From Symbiodinium natans (taxonomy: Eukaryota > Sar > Dinophyceae > Suessiales > Symbiodiniaceae), in contig CAJNDS010002515.1 of assembly GCA_905221605.1 (NCBI GenBank), positions 33,488 through 97,487 on the forward strand: DNA of 64,000 bases, in the 5' to 3' direction. The notes under the pieces are model-generated. The model was given only the letters and a program-made list of their open reading frames with translations, had not been told where the DNA came from and did no database searches. Made by a program: the position numbers and the translations under genes. Below, piece by piece: positions 1-10,342 of the stretch (its first letter is position 1; every line of letters starts with the position of its first letter).

Positions 1-380
1 GAGATGAAGACATTTGCGCCCTATTGCTTTCCCAGCCGCAGTGGTTTGAATAAGTTGATCCTGCTCAGACGTCCCCATGTGAAAGCGGCATCGGGCTTTC
101 AAGGAACCGGATCGTACATCAAGCTGCTGCTCCCTTGAGCCCGGCCACCGAAGCTCTGCGTCATGCACACTTGCAAAAAAACATGACGACAAAGCCTGGA
201 TCACGCACGGAGCTGGCCCTATAGCCAAGGTGCGAGTGTGTTGCATGTGCCCTGCAAAAAGAAGAAAAATCAAAAAAACATATTGGAAAGCTCTCAGATT
301 GAGACAAGCTCCACAAAAATCTCCAACACAATAGTTATTCTGTGGGTTCCTTGGCCGGAACGAACAAAGTCTCCGCGTTT

Positions 381-707
381 TCAGTTTCTCTGCGAGGTCG
401 GGGTTTTTCGTTCGGGCGTGCAGCGCTTACAATCTGTCCCATGCAGCGAGCAAGCATCCACCTTCGCACCTTTTCTGCCACTGCGCTTGCCTTTGTCCTT
501 GCCTTTGCCCTTGGCCTTGCCCCGCCTATCAGTTGCAACAAGCTTTTCCATGCGTTGCACACTAACTTGTGAGCATGCAGCAGCTTGAATGCCAAACTTC
601 TGCTCCTTTGCCTCCTTTGAGAATCCGAAGATGGCATCGCGCTTTCCTTCTGGAAGCGGAGCTCTTCTGCGGCGAAGCGTGAACAAGCCCTCACAGCAGC
701 TTGCCAA
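381..707 (-). CDS. Lysine-rich exon-like open stretch, unknown product
   Basis: A minus-strand open frame with protein-like composition. Its middle reads EGKRDAIFGFSKEAKEQKFG and its distal part carries a strongly basic run, GKAKGKGKDKGKRSGRKGAK, typical of a nucleic-acid-binding or nucleolar tail. No domain is recognised. A second frame over the same bases is also open, but it is poorer in composition. Borders are not defined by convincing splice sites, so this is probably one exon of a longer minus-strand gene that includes the coiled-coil segment just upstream. Confidence 0.35.
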   Translation of the reverse strand: MASCCEGLFTLRRRRAPLPEGKRDAIFGFSKEAKEQKFGIQAAACSQVSVQRMEKLVATDRRGKAKGKGKDKGKRSGRKGAKVDACSLHGTDCKRCTPERKTPTSQRN

Positions 708-726
708 GCCTGCACCCAGGAACTTT

Positions 727-1243
727 TCAACCGCGTGTCTCAGTTTTGCTCAGCTCGGACGCTCCTCTCCGCCCCTCCTCGTCGTCGACACTCTCGCGTG
801 CTGCGCAAGGCTTCGCCGCCATCGAGGATCGGTGTTGCTGGAGCTCCAGGTCGTTCAGCCTGCGAAGCTCTCCTCGGACGTCTCTACATCGCTGCATATG
901 TTTTCATATTTCGTTAACATATCGTTCAGTTCCACTGCTTCCCTTTGCAAAATCAAGAACTTACTGCGTCAGGTGGGCTAAGAGCGCCGATGTCCTCCTC
1001 CAGTTGAGGACCTACTAAGTCCCACCTGCCAAGTGCGATGACATGGCAGAGCAGGCCGTGGGACATCGTGGGACCAGCAGAAGACGACAATAATCCACCT
1101 GATGCCCGACGGCTTGCTGGCAATCCGTTTGCAACGAACGAGTCCACTCGGAGTAGCAAAGGCATCCACCGGCAAGTCGTGTTTTTCCATCCTAAGTAGC
1201 GTACAGCAGCCTCAGCCTCCGAACGAAAACCGAACACTCGCAA
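727..1243 (-). CDS. Coiled-coil-like coding segments in more than one frame
   Basis: Three minus-strand pieces read like protein but lie in different frames. An upstream piece contains LGRWDLVGPQLEEDIGAL. A middle piece contains REAVELNDMLTKYENICSDV, with heptad-like spacing. A downstream piece of about 54 residues starts near 898 and contains RGELRRLNDLELQQHRSSM. The shifts could be short introns or base errors. No family is recognised. The charged, leucine-spaced composition suggests a coiled coil continuing into the lysine-rich stretch at 381-707. Confidence 0.3.
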
Positions 1244-1617
1244 TCACTCGCAGAAACAAGAAAAGTCTGCGGGGCACGTCGCACCACGCATGCCATCCAC
1301 AGTTAGAGTCGATGTGTCTACAATATGTTCGAACTCCAATGTGCACTTTCAATGATGACGAGAGTCAATTCCTCGTTGAGCTGAGCAGATTCCACCACCT
1401 GTAGATCATGGCAAATGGTGAACCTTGAATCAGCTCGCAAACTTCAGAAGCAAGCCCGTCCAAAAAGAAGACTCAATTGTGAGGGTGCAAGTGCTGTCCA
1501 GGAGCACGGGTGTTGCTTCAGGATCCACTGCGCCCAGAGCTGTGAGGATGCCCCACTCCACCTGTCAAAGCCAGTCACTTGGGTACAGACACTCTGAGAT
1601 ACCCATCGTATCAAGTC

Positions 1618-1863
1618 TCACGCCTCACCATAGCCCTTGCCCTTGCCCAAACGCGTGCCATTCGGAGCAACTGCGCCTGGGCAAATCAATTCGAGTCGGG
1701 CTCGTCTACAGTTGCAACGAAGCTCTGTGCCACTGTGCGTTCTTACACTGTCCTTAAGTAATTGATGAATCCCTGGCCCAAGAAGCAAGTAGCCACGACA
1801 ACTATATCGACGGGCGGAATGTCCTCGAAACTTCGGCTGCTCTTGCGCCAATGAAAAAAGCAA
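1618..1863 (-). CDS. Possible exon, unknown product
   Basis: An open frame on the same strand as the better-supported exons at 1.9-2.3 kb. Its first half (SLAQEQPKFRGHSARRYSCR) is protein-like, and the distal part is less so. No domain is recognised and no splice border is certain. It is listed because it continues a minus-strand series of exon-like stretches. Confidence 0.25.
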   Translation of the reverse strand: MLFSLAQEQPKFRGHSARRYSCRGYLLLGPGIHQLLKDSVRTHSGTELRCNCRRARLELICPGAVAPNGTRLGKGKGYGEA

Positions 1864-1893
1864 AAGACTGGTGACATGCTTTAGATGCAGCCT

Positions 1894-2125
1894 TTAAGCG
1901 CAGTCAAAGGTTCGAGGAGTTTCACAGGCTTTGCCCACTTGAGGTACTCCCGCCTTCATTCGACCAGGCTTTTCTTTGCGCTCAACGCGTCTCTGCATTG
2001 CCCATGCAAAGCCGTGCGGCTTGTCGCCGGCCCATTCCAGAGATGCGCGGTTGGGGAATTGATCCCGATGAAGCTGAAGGTACAAGAAGTCAGCACCAGG
2101 GTATGGCGGTACGAGGACCTTAGGG
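1894..2125 (-). CDS. Exon of an unknown protein
   Basis: A well-composed open frame beginning after an AAG|G acceptor-like site near 2125 and running to a TAA at 1894. It reads VLVPPYPGADFLYLQLHRDQ and then a basic stretch, AWAMQRRVERKEKPGRMKAG. Aromatic and charged residues are balanced and low-complexity is absent, as in real coding DNA. No family is recognised. It probably follows the exon at 2150-2330 in the same gene; the stop may be the true C-terminus. Confidence 0.42.
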
Positions 2126-2149
2126 TTGTTTGGCAGACCTTGTGAACTA

Positions 2150-2330
2150 GAGTGGGGCGACCTGGCCACAAGCGAGTCAACATCATGAAGCAAAGAGCCG
2201 TCTTCCCGGCAAGCACCAGGGCTGTTCGGAGAGCCGCAGCGCCAATGGAAGGGTGCACCTTGACCACTGACGCCTCCCGCATCTCGGGAACTTCCAGGAG
2301 ATGCAGACCTGTGCCCACATCTGTGCCCAC
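2150..2330 (-). CDS. Exon of an unknown protein
   Basis: A minus-strand open frame that reads GLHLLEVPEMREASVVKVHP and then an alanine/leucine-rich stretch. The composition is clearly protein-like. It precedes the exon ending at 2125, in another frame, so a short intron is implied between them, but I could not fix its borders. Function unknown. Confidence 0.38.
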
Positions 2331-2348
2331 TTGCTGCTCACGTGCCGC

Positions 2349-2876
2349 TCACGTGACTCGCGCGGACGCACGTGATTCAGTTGGCATGCCGGGGCTTCGA
2401 CATGCCATAGCCGAGCCAATGCAGTTTGGGATTCGGCCATGGCATGGGCGAGGGAAAAGGACAGCATCCTGGTTCTCCAACTTGTCCCATACCTGAGCTA
2501 CTGTCGGTTCCAAACCGCCAATTTCCTGACAGATGCTGGCCCTTTTCTTTCTGTGGTGCAGGCCTGCTCTCTCAACGCAGCCTTTCGACAATTCAATGCC
2601 GCTTCGGCCCCCGCTTCGGCCTCCATGGCCCATCGTCCAGGCCCAGATGCTACAAGTTGCTGCTGGTTGCAGTATAGAATGGCCACGGCATGCATCAGAC
2701 AAGTACGTGTCAACTGACATGCAACTATTGATGAATCTGGTTCCAACGATCCGCAAATCAAAACTCTCTGCCACATGCCCAGCCTCTGCCTGAGCACTCC
2801 ATGTGAGTAGGCTTGATGCAAGGAGTCTCCTACTGCTCAAGAATGCCAACAAGCCTGTTGCCAGCCCCCGGACCAA
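2349..2876 (-). CDS. Long open exon-like stretch, unknown product
   Basis: A 175-codon open frame. The part GGLEPTVAQVWDKLENQDAV is the most protein-like, and a run of basic residues (HHRKKRAS) precedes it. Two shorter frames overlap on the plus strand but have poorer composition. No domain or start is convincing. This may be an exon of the gene that continues at 1.9-2.3 kb. Confidence 0.3.
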   Translation of the reverse strand: MVRGLATGLLAFLSSRRLLASSLLTWSAQAEAGHVAESFDLRIVGTRFINSCMSVDTYLSDACRGHSILQPAATCSIWAWTMGHGGRSGGRSGIELSKGCVERAGLHHRKKRASICQEIGGLEPTVAQVWDKLENQDAVLFPRPCHGRIPNCIGSAMACRSPGMPTESRASARVT

Positions 2877-3263
2877 AACAAGCTCCTTTACGTTCCTTTT
2901 GATGCTTCGAGCGCAATTCCCCTACGCTGTTTTCACTTCGGCTCTGCTGAACTCTGCTCTTGTTCACTGATCCTCTGACAGTCTTTGGAGCCCGAGCGAC
3001 GGTGAGGTGCCACAAGCTACGTGTAGTTGGCACAACCTAAGTATGCACACACATACATATGCATGTGCACTACATACACACATCGCGACAAACCAATCTT
3101 CAAACACACGCTGCTTCGCAAAGAAGCCATGGGCACTACTGGATATACCTTTGATTGCCGCGGCTGGACTTATTGATATGAGAGGGCTGAGCTGGCTGAG
3201 CTATGCTAAGCTGCGCTTACAAGTGACAAGTAACTACCATTTATCCTGGTCCGGAGCTGGCCC

Positions 3264-3704
3264 TCATGGGCTTTTAACGTTGCGCCTCAAGCGACTGAAG
3301 CAATCGCGCTCGGCCAAAGCCGATCCAAGCCGAGTGTTGGAACTAGGCTTTGGGCCGCTCATGGCTGGTGATTTCGTCTGAAGCTGCGCACGAGCTCTGC
3401 CCTCTTGCGCGAGGCAATGCGCTTTTACTTGATAGACTTGTTGCCTTGAACACACTCCCGGATAACGCGAAGCGCATGTCTTCTCACTCTTACATTGACC
3501 AATTGTAGCGCACCACTCGGCAGTGACACGGACTAAGATGCATTGACGGCTGCCGCAGGCTTTGCTGGAAGCAGAGAAACCTGCAGACTGACCTGAAGAG
3601 GAGTCACGAATGCATCTGTCAGAAGTCAGAAGCACAATGAAGCGCGTGGACTTACCGAGAGCAGGACGTGTCAATGCAAGGACCTCGGTGGCTTTCCTAC
3701 CCAA
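3264..3704 (-). CDS. Open exon-like stretch, unknown product
   Basis: An open frame of 146 codons. The first quarter (GRKATEVLALTRPALGKSTR) and the last quarter (AERDCFSRLRRNVKSP) look coding, while the cysteine- and serine-rich middle is doubtful. It may be two exons that happen to share a frame. No family is recognised. Confidence 0.3.
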   Translation of the reverse strand: MGRKATEVLALTRPALGKSTRFIVLLTSDRCIRDSSSGQSAGFSASSKACGSRQCILVRVTAEWCATIGQCKSEKTCASRYPGVCSRQQVYQVKAHCLAQEGRARAQLQTKSPAMSGPKPSSNTRLGSALAERDCFSRLRRNVKSP

Positions 3705-4001
3705 ATTCCGTCCCCACCACTACCAGTGGTGTACGACAGATTTCAACAAGCTTGGGATCCACGCTGCGTCAGAGTTTGCTTCAGCTGTGCTGTCAAAGCC
3801 TTACTTGTGGCATCATGGTCTTTCGGCGGAATGGCGCGGATGACAAATTTTTATGAAAGCCTGACAATCATGGAAATCGGGGCCGTGCACGGCGCATGGC
3901 TATGGCAGCTTCCTGCGCAAGGAGGAGGTGACAGAAGCGCGTGGAGGTGCACGGTGCTTGGACTATTATCGGAGTCCACTCACGCACTCACCCTGAGCGC
4001 C

Positions 4002-4517
4002 TCAGGGTTTGCCTGGGGCCCGTCCGGCTCCACCTGAGCTGCCCGCTCCATCAAGAGGCCATGAAACTTCATGAAACATGTGAGCATTGAAGCTTGTTCC
4101 AACGCTCAACTTCCTGGACCTGCATTGTTCCAAAAATTTGAGATTGCAAAGTCCACAATGCTGGCAACTGCAAGCAGCATGGCCCTTGCCTGGGGCTTTT
4201 CTGTTTATATCTGTGTCTGCGGAGGTATGCAGAACAGGTCTCCGCACTTCCCTCTCCCGTGCTGCTATGCTGTGACCCAGGCGTTCCCTCGCAATTCGTC
4301 GGCAAGCTTCCTGCCTATCCAAATCTAGGAGTAGCTTTTTGCAATGATGCCATCGCACCAAGAATATCCGGGTGCCTGCATCCTCTGGCAGCGCAGGCTG
4401 ACCTGCACCTGAGAAATGTATCGGAATGTATCGGCATTCACGTTTGGTGGCGCTGAATGATGGTTGCCCGCTAATTGCAATGCCCCCCAGGCCGAAGTGC
4501 TGACAATGATTTCTCAA
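4002..4517 (-). CDS. Basic, arginine-rich exon, unknown product
   Basis: A 171-codon open frame whose centre is convincingly coding: KKLLLDLDRQEACRRIARER followed by LGHSIAAREREVRRPVLH. This is amphipathic, rich in arginine and glutamate, and likely helical. The C-terminal part becomes cysteine-rich and then glycine-rich and may run into intron. No domain name can be given. It is one of the better candidates in the left arm of the window. Confidence 0.45.
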   Translation of the reverse strand: MRNHCQHFGLGGIAISGQPSFSATKRECRYIPIHFSGAGQPALPEDAGTRIFLVRWHHCKKLLLDLDRQEACRRIARERLGHSIAAREREVRRPVLHTSADTDINRKAPGKGHAACSCQHCGLCNLKFLEQCRSRKLSVGTSFNAHMFHEVSWPLDGAGSSGGAGRAPGKP

Positions 4518-5371
4518 CTCTTCCCATGGGAGCGAGATGCTTGTTTACCACTTTCAAAAGAGAAGGGTGTTGCCGTGTCGGATGCTGTTTCCGAGCGCCC
4601 GGGCATGCGCGCTCTGCTGCACGGGCTGCTGTGGAGTGGCCGTTTAGCTCGGTGAAGCGGTTCAACCTCGAGCCATGCGTGGCCCAGCGAGGGCAAGAAA
4701 CGGTACATCTCACATCAATCCGCATCACTTCCTAAACCTGATCCCCTCAACTTCCTGTGCCAAGCTCCGAGCTCCAGCTCTCTTTCGCGCCTCTTCTTCT
4801 CCATCAGGGCTTCTCCTTACGAGCTTCCAAGTCTAGTGGGCATGGCAACTGTAACTTGCTGTCTTCAGATGGTCAAAGAGTCAAAGAGGTGAAGAGGCCG
4901 CGACGCCGCTGTCTCAAATGCTCCGCCCTCGCTTGTCGCTCTTCCTGGGACCCCGTGGCAAGCACAAGCCTCACTAGAGTATGTCACAGCTCTCCCTGAC
5001 ACCAGGCGGGGCAAGCCTCAGAAGGCTGTTGAGGATTGCGATTCTGCTCTGCCTGTCGACCTCATCCAGTGACCGACAACCTAGAACCCTGCGAGTCTCC
5101 TCTGGGACAGGGATGGCTTCTGCTTCGTTTATTGCGAATTCTTGCAGCAAGCGAGAGAGAGCTCGAGAGAGAGCTTAGAGCCTGCAAGACTGGAGAGCAG
5201 GGATGTTTGATGATGTTTGCCTGCATGCCTTGCAGGAGAGCTTCTGATGTTTGCCATGTCGTTCACTTCGGGAAGACTTGGCGACAAGAAGCATTGACAC
5301 GCATCAGAGTCACTAGAGTACGGGGTCTCCGGCAAGTGGACGAAGGAAGCCCCTCCGCTGGATGCCACAGG

Positions 5372-5835
5372 TCAATTTGCTGGAGCGCCACCGCTCAGGC
5401 CCTGACGGGCAGCACTTGCCTGCGCCACTGCTATCTGAGCACGTTCCTGCTGCTCAGCCGCCTGCGCGTCAAAATGCACTGCAGGGTTGAGGCGACGATC
5501 GGCGAAATTTGCACACCCACATCCGTTGATCCGAGCTCCAGGCATCCATGCGCCGTCTCTCCTCCTTAACTCTTCTTGACTCATCTTCAGACTCCATTGG
5601 TGGCACTGGGGCACTGCGGCACAGCATCGTGGCACTGCGCTTTGTGCCCTTGCGAAACCCGAGCACAAGGCCGCGTATGGATCTTCCTCTTGCATGACGG
5701 GGGCTGCTCCTTGAGAACATGCCAAAAATCCAGGTGCTGCGAATCTCATCTCGCAGCCCTCACAAGCGCTCGCGCGCCTACACCGCCGTCGAGAAGAGGT
5801 TGAATCTGCAGAGTCGGCGGTAGACTGAACTGTTC
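5372..5835 (-). CDS. Glutamine/alanine-rich protein, downstream exon
   Basis: This exon begins after a CTGCAG acceptor near 5836 and its phase fits the donor of the exon ending at 5917. It continues open to a TAA at 5372. Near the middle it reads MSQEELRRRDGAWMPGARIN, then ANFADRRLNPAVHFDAQAAE and an alanine/glutamine-rich tail. Together with the upstream exon this gives a Q/A-rich, probably disordered or helical protein of unknown role. The phase match between two independently seen splice sites is the main support. Confidence 0.48.
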
Positions 5836-5916
5836 CTGGGAGTTGCAAGGTGAAAGAAACAAATCCAATGGCTGCACGAAAACTCAAGAACACTGAGAAA
5901 TGCAACCTTTACTTAC

Positions 5917-6020
5917 CACTACATGCCTGCTGCTGCTGGATCATCTGTGCCGCGGCCAGTGCCGCCTGTTGGGCGGCCTCGGCCTCTGCCTCTCGAAAAA
6001 GACAAGCAAGGGCCCAGGAT
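5917..6020 (-). CDS. Glutamine/alanine-rich protein, upstream exon
   Basis: A short exon reading REAEAEAAQQAALAAAQMIQ and then a glutamine run. It ends at a consensus donor: GTAAGT is the complement of 5911-5916. The left border near 6020 is approximate. It lies 81 bases upstream of the exon at 5372-5835 with compatible phase. The sequence is low-complexity but clearly reads as an alpha-helical repeat in this frame only. Confidence 0.45.
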
Positions 6021-6437
6021 GCGCAGGCTCACATTGCGCGCTGCACGGTGCCATGTCAGTGCCCACAGCTGTACCTGGGCCTTGCAGATCCTGACACCGT
6101 ACAGCGGCTACTTACAGTAGAGGTAGGAAGAGCAAATGGCCTGGGCGGACATGCTCTCGGCATGCGCGCTGAGATGAGCCTCGTGCACACAGGTGGCACT
6201 GGCCATGGACTGGCTGTCCCATGCGGATGCAGACGGTTCAGCTCAGCTTGCTGCTGCCATTTCCAGCACCTCGTTAAGCGCCTGTCCCATTATGCCGTAG
6301 GTCTCATTCAACACCCCTCTCCCAAGTGCACTCCACGACTCTCACAGCATGACAATTTTCTCATCTGCCAACACGAATATCACAAAAGCCCCCTCACACC
6401 TCAATGAGTTGCAATCGCTTCTCCAAATGCCTCGACC

Positions 6438-6560
6438 TCAGGCATACTTGGACACTTGGAGCACACTTTTGTAGGACTTCTTGTAAGGGCCTGTAAGGCC
6501 TAAGCCAGCCTTAGCCTTTACTTGGAGTCGGGCTTCTTCAGCAAGCACCACGGAAAAGGT
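6438..6560 (-). CDS. Possible exon, unknown product
   Basis: The frame reads VVLAEEARLQVKAKAGLGLT and then a lysine/tyrosine-rich end with a TGA at 6438. Composition is protein-like only over this short part; the upstream continuation on the same frame is poor. No family recognised. Confidence 0.28.
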   Translation of the reverse strand, partial: TFSVVLAEEARLQVKAKAGLGLTGPYKKSYKSVLQVSKYA

Positions 6561-7009
6561 GAGGTTGCGTATTGAGGACAAGCTTGCTGCTTTCGCTGTG
6601 AAGTTCTCGGCCCATGAACACTCATGGCACCACACTAAGAGGCCAACAAGGCAATGGCCAGTTGAAGCTCGGCCTCTGCTAAACATGCTGAAGTACTTGT
6701 ACCTGGAAATTCGAACTGAAACCGACACGCGAATTGTGCGTTGTCGGTGCCTCGACACACCGTTGTTCAGCTTCGAGGCGCGCCAGCCTTTCTGCCTTCA
6801 GAAATGCGTCTTCAACTTTTTTGTAGAAATCGTACTGCATGTTAAGGCTTCCAAGGGCAAGGGTCCAGGGCTCTGCCAGGGCCTCTGTCTCCAGCTCTGC
6901 TGTCTCAACGTGTGGCGGTGCCTCAGCCAGCCAGATGCTCTGCTATGCCACAGAGGCACTATTAGCCTAACGGGTTCCAGGGTGTTTGCGCGACAGTGCC
7001 TTCACCCCT

Positions 7010-7435
7010 TCACAAATGCAGTTCGTAGCCAGCACTGTCCTGCTCGTGGTTTTCGCAAAGTCGCACATGGTCGCTGTTTGTTTCGGCGGCGGATCTGACT
7101 CTTGGCCGGCTCGGTGCGATCTTTCGACGGAAGACAACACTGTTTTTCGTAGTCTCTTTCGGCTGCGAACGCGTGTTCAGCCAAAAACGTGGCCTGCGTG
7201 GCGTACTCGACATAGTCCCTGACTGTGCTTTTCCTGACTTTTTGGTCTGTTGCATTTCAGCTGTCTTGGGCTTCATGGGCTTTGCTAGCTGGCACTGTTT
7301 TTTTGAGGGGCTACAAGAAGAAAGCTGAGACGCAGCAGCCTTTGCATTTCTACCGTCGTCCTTGCCGGCCGAGTGCGCACTGCTCGCCTTCGTACTTCTG
7401 CCAGAGCAGAAGGCGAGGGGCCCCATGGGCTGCAC
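7010..7435 (-). CDS. Basic, serine-rich open stretch, unknown product
   Basis: A 141-codon frame with a lysine-rich centre (KKQCQLAKPMKPKTAEMQQT) and arginine-rich surroundings (STPRRPRFWLNTRSQPKE). It resembles a disordered basic region. Other frames over the same bases are also partly open, so the call is weak. Confidence 0.28.
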   Translation of the reverse strand: MQPMGPLAFCSGRSTKASSAHSAGKDDGRNAKAAASQLSSCSPSKKQCQLAKPMKPKTAEMQQTKKSGKAQSGTMSSTPRRPRFWLNTRSQPKETTKNSVVFRRKIAPSRPRVRSAAETNSDHVRLCENHEQDSAGYELHL

Positions 7436-7779
7436 CGTGTGACCAACATTTGCGCTGGTTCTAGGACTTCAGCCAAAAAAACGCGTATGTCACATCGTCC
7501 CGACTGTTCGCTACGTTGTGCTGGCCGGCTTTCTGTCCGGGGTCTTGGAGGAGGGGTTGGCAGCCTCTATGTTCTCCGCTCTCTGTGTATCGGTCTCTTT
7601 TTGTTTCGGGAGGTTTAGGCACCAAACTCTACAGGAACAGTTCCTGCACACAAACATCAAACATCCTCAGTGCAAAGCTACAGTTACAGAGCGTGGTTCT
7701 GGCCGGACATGAAATGAAGTGCCCTGAGGTCACAGAATTGCAATGCCTCTGCACCCTTTTTACGGCCAGGACTGCTACC

Positions 7780-8140
7780 AGTACACCCTAAAGCCTGAAC
7801 CCTAGAATACCCTTACAACCATTTTCCGCGCCCAGAAACACAAAACCCTGAAAATCACGATGCAAAACCACCCCTGCAACTGAACCTGTAGAGACTAACT
7901 TTTGGGGCAGGTGCTCTGCGAGTCTGTGAGCGCCCCTGATAGTTGGCATGCTACAGCATCTTAAAGATTTGACATCATGTTGTATCACGGCCCGGCCGCT
8001 GCAAGGCTTCATTGGACTCAAGGTGTTCCTCTCAGTGCCGGGCCGGAGTTGCACTGTCTGCCACCACCTGGCTGATGACTGGATTCTAGCGATACCTAGC
8101 GATTCTAGCGCCTTAGATGCCGAAGTTCATTATACTACTC
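7780..8140. other. No gene seen; weak telomere-like motifs
   Basis: No convincing exon on either strand. Around 7789-7850 there are scattered CCCTAAA-like and ACCCT motifs without a regular period, so this is not a telomere array. Confidence 0.3.
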
Positions 8141-8154
8141 CTCCGCGTGGCAGT

Positions 8155-8170
8155 TGTGTGTGTGTGTGTG
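8155..8170. repeat. (GT)n microsatellite
   Basis: A short run of about eight GT dinucleotides in otherwise unique sequence. Confidence 0.9.
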
Positions 8171-8320
8171 CTTATGGGTTCTTCTGCGTGTCCTTTCTCA
8201 TGCTGACTTCAGGTGTCCAAGTCCCCAACGATTTGCCCGATCGGGTTCAGCCTTAGTACTTGCAGTTGCACTCTCAAGGAGACCCTTCATTCCAAGGAAC
8301 CAGGAACCTTGGAGGTGTTT

Positions 8321-8415
8321 ACATATATATACACCCATACACACAGACACACACACACATATATACACACATACACACATACACACATACACACATACAC
8401 ACATACACACATACA

Positions 8416-8451
<36 letters not shown>

Positions 8452-8488
8452 TATATATATGTATACATATATATATATATATATATAT
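8321..8488. repeat. Compound CA/ACAT/AT microsatellite
   Basis: A graded simple repeat. It starts with AT and CA runs, passes into an eight-base unit ACACATAC repeated about six times, then an ACAT tetranucleotide run, then two AT runs with a short GTATAC break. The gradient suggests stepwise slippage from one unit into the next. All open frames here are artefacts of the repeat. Confidence 0.95.
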
Positions 8489-8672
8489 CGTACTCCCGGC
8501 CCTTAATCTACATTTTTTCACATCCAAGTGGTTTAGGAGTCGCAGTAGATGCCTGTCAATATCCAGGGGGTGAAGGTTCAATTCAAGATTTCCATATCCA
8601 GAGGATAAGGGTTTGAGATGCCTCTAGGACTCTAAGTCTATAGCTCTCGAATCGTGATTCTCTAAATCCAAG

Positions 8673-9005
8673 TCACTTTGGAACACAGGAAAGCGTCATT
8701 TTGAAACACAAGGAGGCTAGAGAATGAGCAGCCCAGAAGACAGGATCAAGTTTTGACACGTTCAAATGTGTGCGCGTTCTAACATGACACCTTTTTGCGG
8801 CTATCATTTTTGGCCCACTTTTGGCAGGTGATATGACAAAACTCGGGCTCGTTCCAAACTGACACCTTCTGCATTCGCGCGTTCCACGATGACCGGCGTT
8901 CACACCTTGAAAATGATCCTTCTTCTTGTGTGGCCCCCCATCGTAGACAAAAGAGATGTCTGCGCCAGCAATTTGCAAACACAATGCTCGCATGATGGGT
9001 TTCAA
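8673..9005 (-). CDS. Possible exon, unknown product
   Basis: An open frame with a moderately protein-like part, FVYDGGPHKKKDHFQGVNAG, and a cysteine pair downstream (RECRRCQF). No domain is recognised and the ends are uncertain. Confidence 0.25.
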   Translation of the reverse strand: MKPIMRALCLQIAGADISFVYDGGPHKKKDHFQGVNAGHRGTRECRRCQFGTSPSFVISPAKSGPKMIAAKRCHVRTRTHLNVSKLDPVFWAAHSLASLCFKMTLSCVPK

Positions 9006-9486
9006 AAAGGTTCATAGGTCAAGCTAAGCTTGCACGGGGGGCGGGGCGTGGGTTCGTTTCCCCCCCCCCCACCCAGGTTCGCCATCCCTGTGACGTCCTG
9101 TGACCGTCGTCACTTCTAAGTGCTGACAGTTACGCGGATGCCCACCCTCCTCCCCCCGGCCCCACCCCCGCCCCAACACCATGAGCCACTACTTCAAGGG
9201 GTCCTGCCCTGATTGTCCGAGAACGATCGCAACTCACGGCAGGGAACTGAAAGAACCGATCTGAGCTTGCGAGGATCATGGTGCCGATCAGCTGATCGGG
9301 AAGCCCGAGAAGCAGACGATTCTCTGGAAAGCTCCGAGTTACGCTTCAGCATCATCGCCTCATGCAGGATATGCAGCATGCAAGATGGTTCTTCGATGCA
9401 CTGCCTGGCAGCGCCAACGGATGTGCCTTGAAGACGAGGAAGTCATCGACACCTCGCTGTAGGAGCAACATGGGCACAACTGGGCA

Positions 9487-9659
9487 CAACCTAAAAAGCA
9501 TCTGGACAAGGCGCTAATCAGCTGCTCCACCAGACTTCTGTGAAGTTCATTGCTGCCCTTACAGGCAGGGCCAATCGCAAAAGGAGCAGCTTGAAACTGG
9601 GACAAGCTCAGTGTCTTGCCGAGAGCCCATATTCGCAAAAGCTGGTGAACCTGTTCCAC
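9487..9659 (-). CDS. Probable exon, unknown helical protein
   Basis: The frame beginning with ATG at 9659 reads MEQVHQLLRIWALGKTLSLS and then HRSLVEQLISALSRCF, a convincing alpha-helical composition. It loses quality after about 9487. Function unknown. It lies upstream of the better-defined exon at 10.05-10.28 kb only in coordinate order, so on the minus strand it would come after it. Confidence 0.4.
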
Positions 9660-10052
9660 ATGGTGATGAAAGCTGCATCAACGCACCGCATCTTAGCTGC
9701 CGGCTCTTCTGTTGTGATGTGCAGCTCAGCCATGTGAGCCTTGGAGTCGCTCATGGATCGGAGGGATATCCGGGTATCCTCTGATCAGACGTGACTTGGT
9801 CCGGCTTCCGCTAAGAACGGCGCAGCCAGAAGATCTTCAACCTTTCAGCTCATTTCCCCTTCGACTTGCAAAGTCTGAACAGCAAGCGCGTTTGGATAAG
9901 ACGCATAGCTACCTCTCAGAACAGAGCACGTCCCCCCCCCCAACCCCTCCGAAAAAAAGGTTTCCTGCCACATCTCAAGAATGAAGAGCAACGCGTAAAA
10001 CATATCGATGGCGGGCAGGCGGGTGTGGACAAGACCAGGGAACAAACTTATC

Positions 10053-10279
10053 CTGAGGCTCCTGACCAGCTGCTTGAAGGCATTGTGCACCAAAGTGTAC
10101 TCTAACCTGCCATCTTCGTCGAGCTCTGCCAGTCGTGTCTCAAAGCAGCGCGGCTTGACTTGGCCGTGAAAGCAAACGTGGCCGCCCCACTTGTTCTCCT
10201 GCATGTGCTGTCCAACACATCTGCAGATCATCTGTCTAAACTCTGCAAGCTTGGTGCAGCAGGGCACGGTCCTCATGAT
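10053..10279 (-). CDS. Exon of an unknown conserved-looking protein
   Basis: One of the clearest unnamed exons. It follows a TTTTGAAG acceptor at 10280-10282 and ends at AG|GATAAG, a GA-type donor (10047-10052). It reads GQHMQENKWGGHVCFHGQVK, then PRCFETRLAELDEDGRLEYT and LVHNAFKQLVRSL. Cysteine/histidine spacing in the first half hints at a small metal site or an enzyme core, but I cannot name the family. An exon-like piece just upstream (10310-10410, containing LLAIAEVADMDGSNLAVC) may precede it. Confidence 0.55.
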
Positions 10280-10342
10280 CTTCAAAACAAAGGCAATTGG
10301 TATCTACAAACTGCGAGATTGGAACCATCCATGTCGGCGACC

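Noticed and set aside
7789-7850. Telomere-like CCCTAAA motifs
   Set aside because: Motifs are scattered and not in tandem.
8154-8616. Open frames of threonine/histidine or tyrosine/isoleucine over both strands
   Set aside because: They are translations of the CA/ACAT/AT microsatellite.
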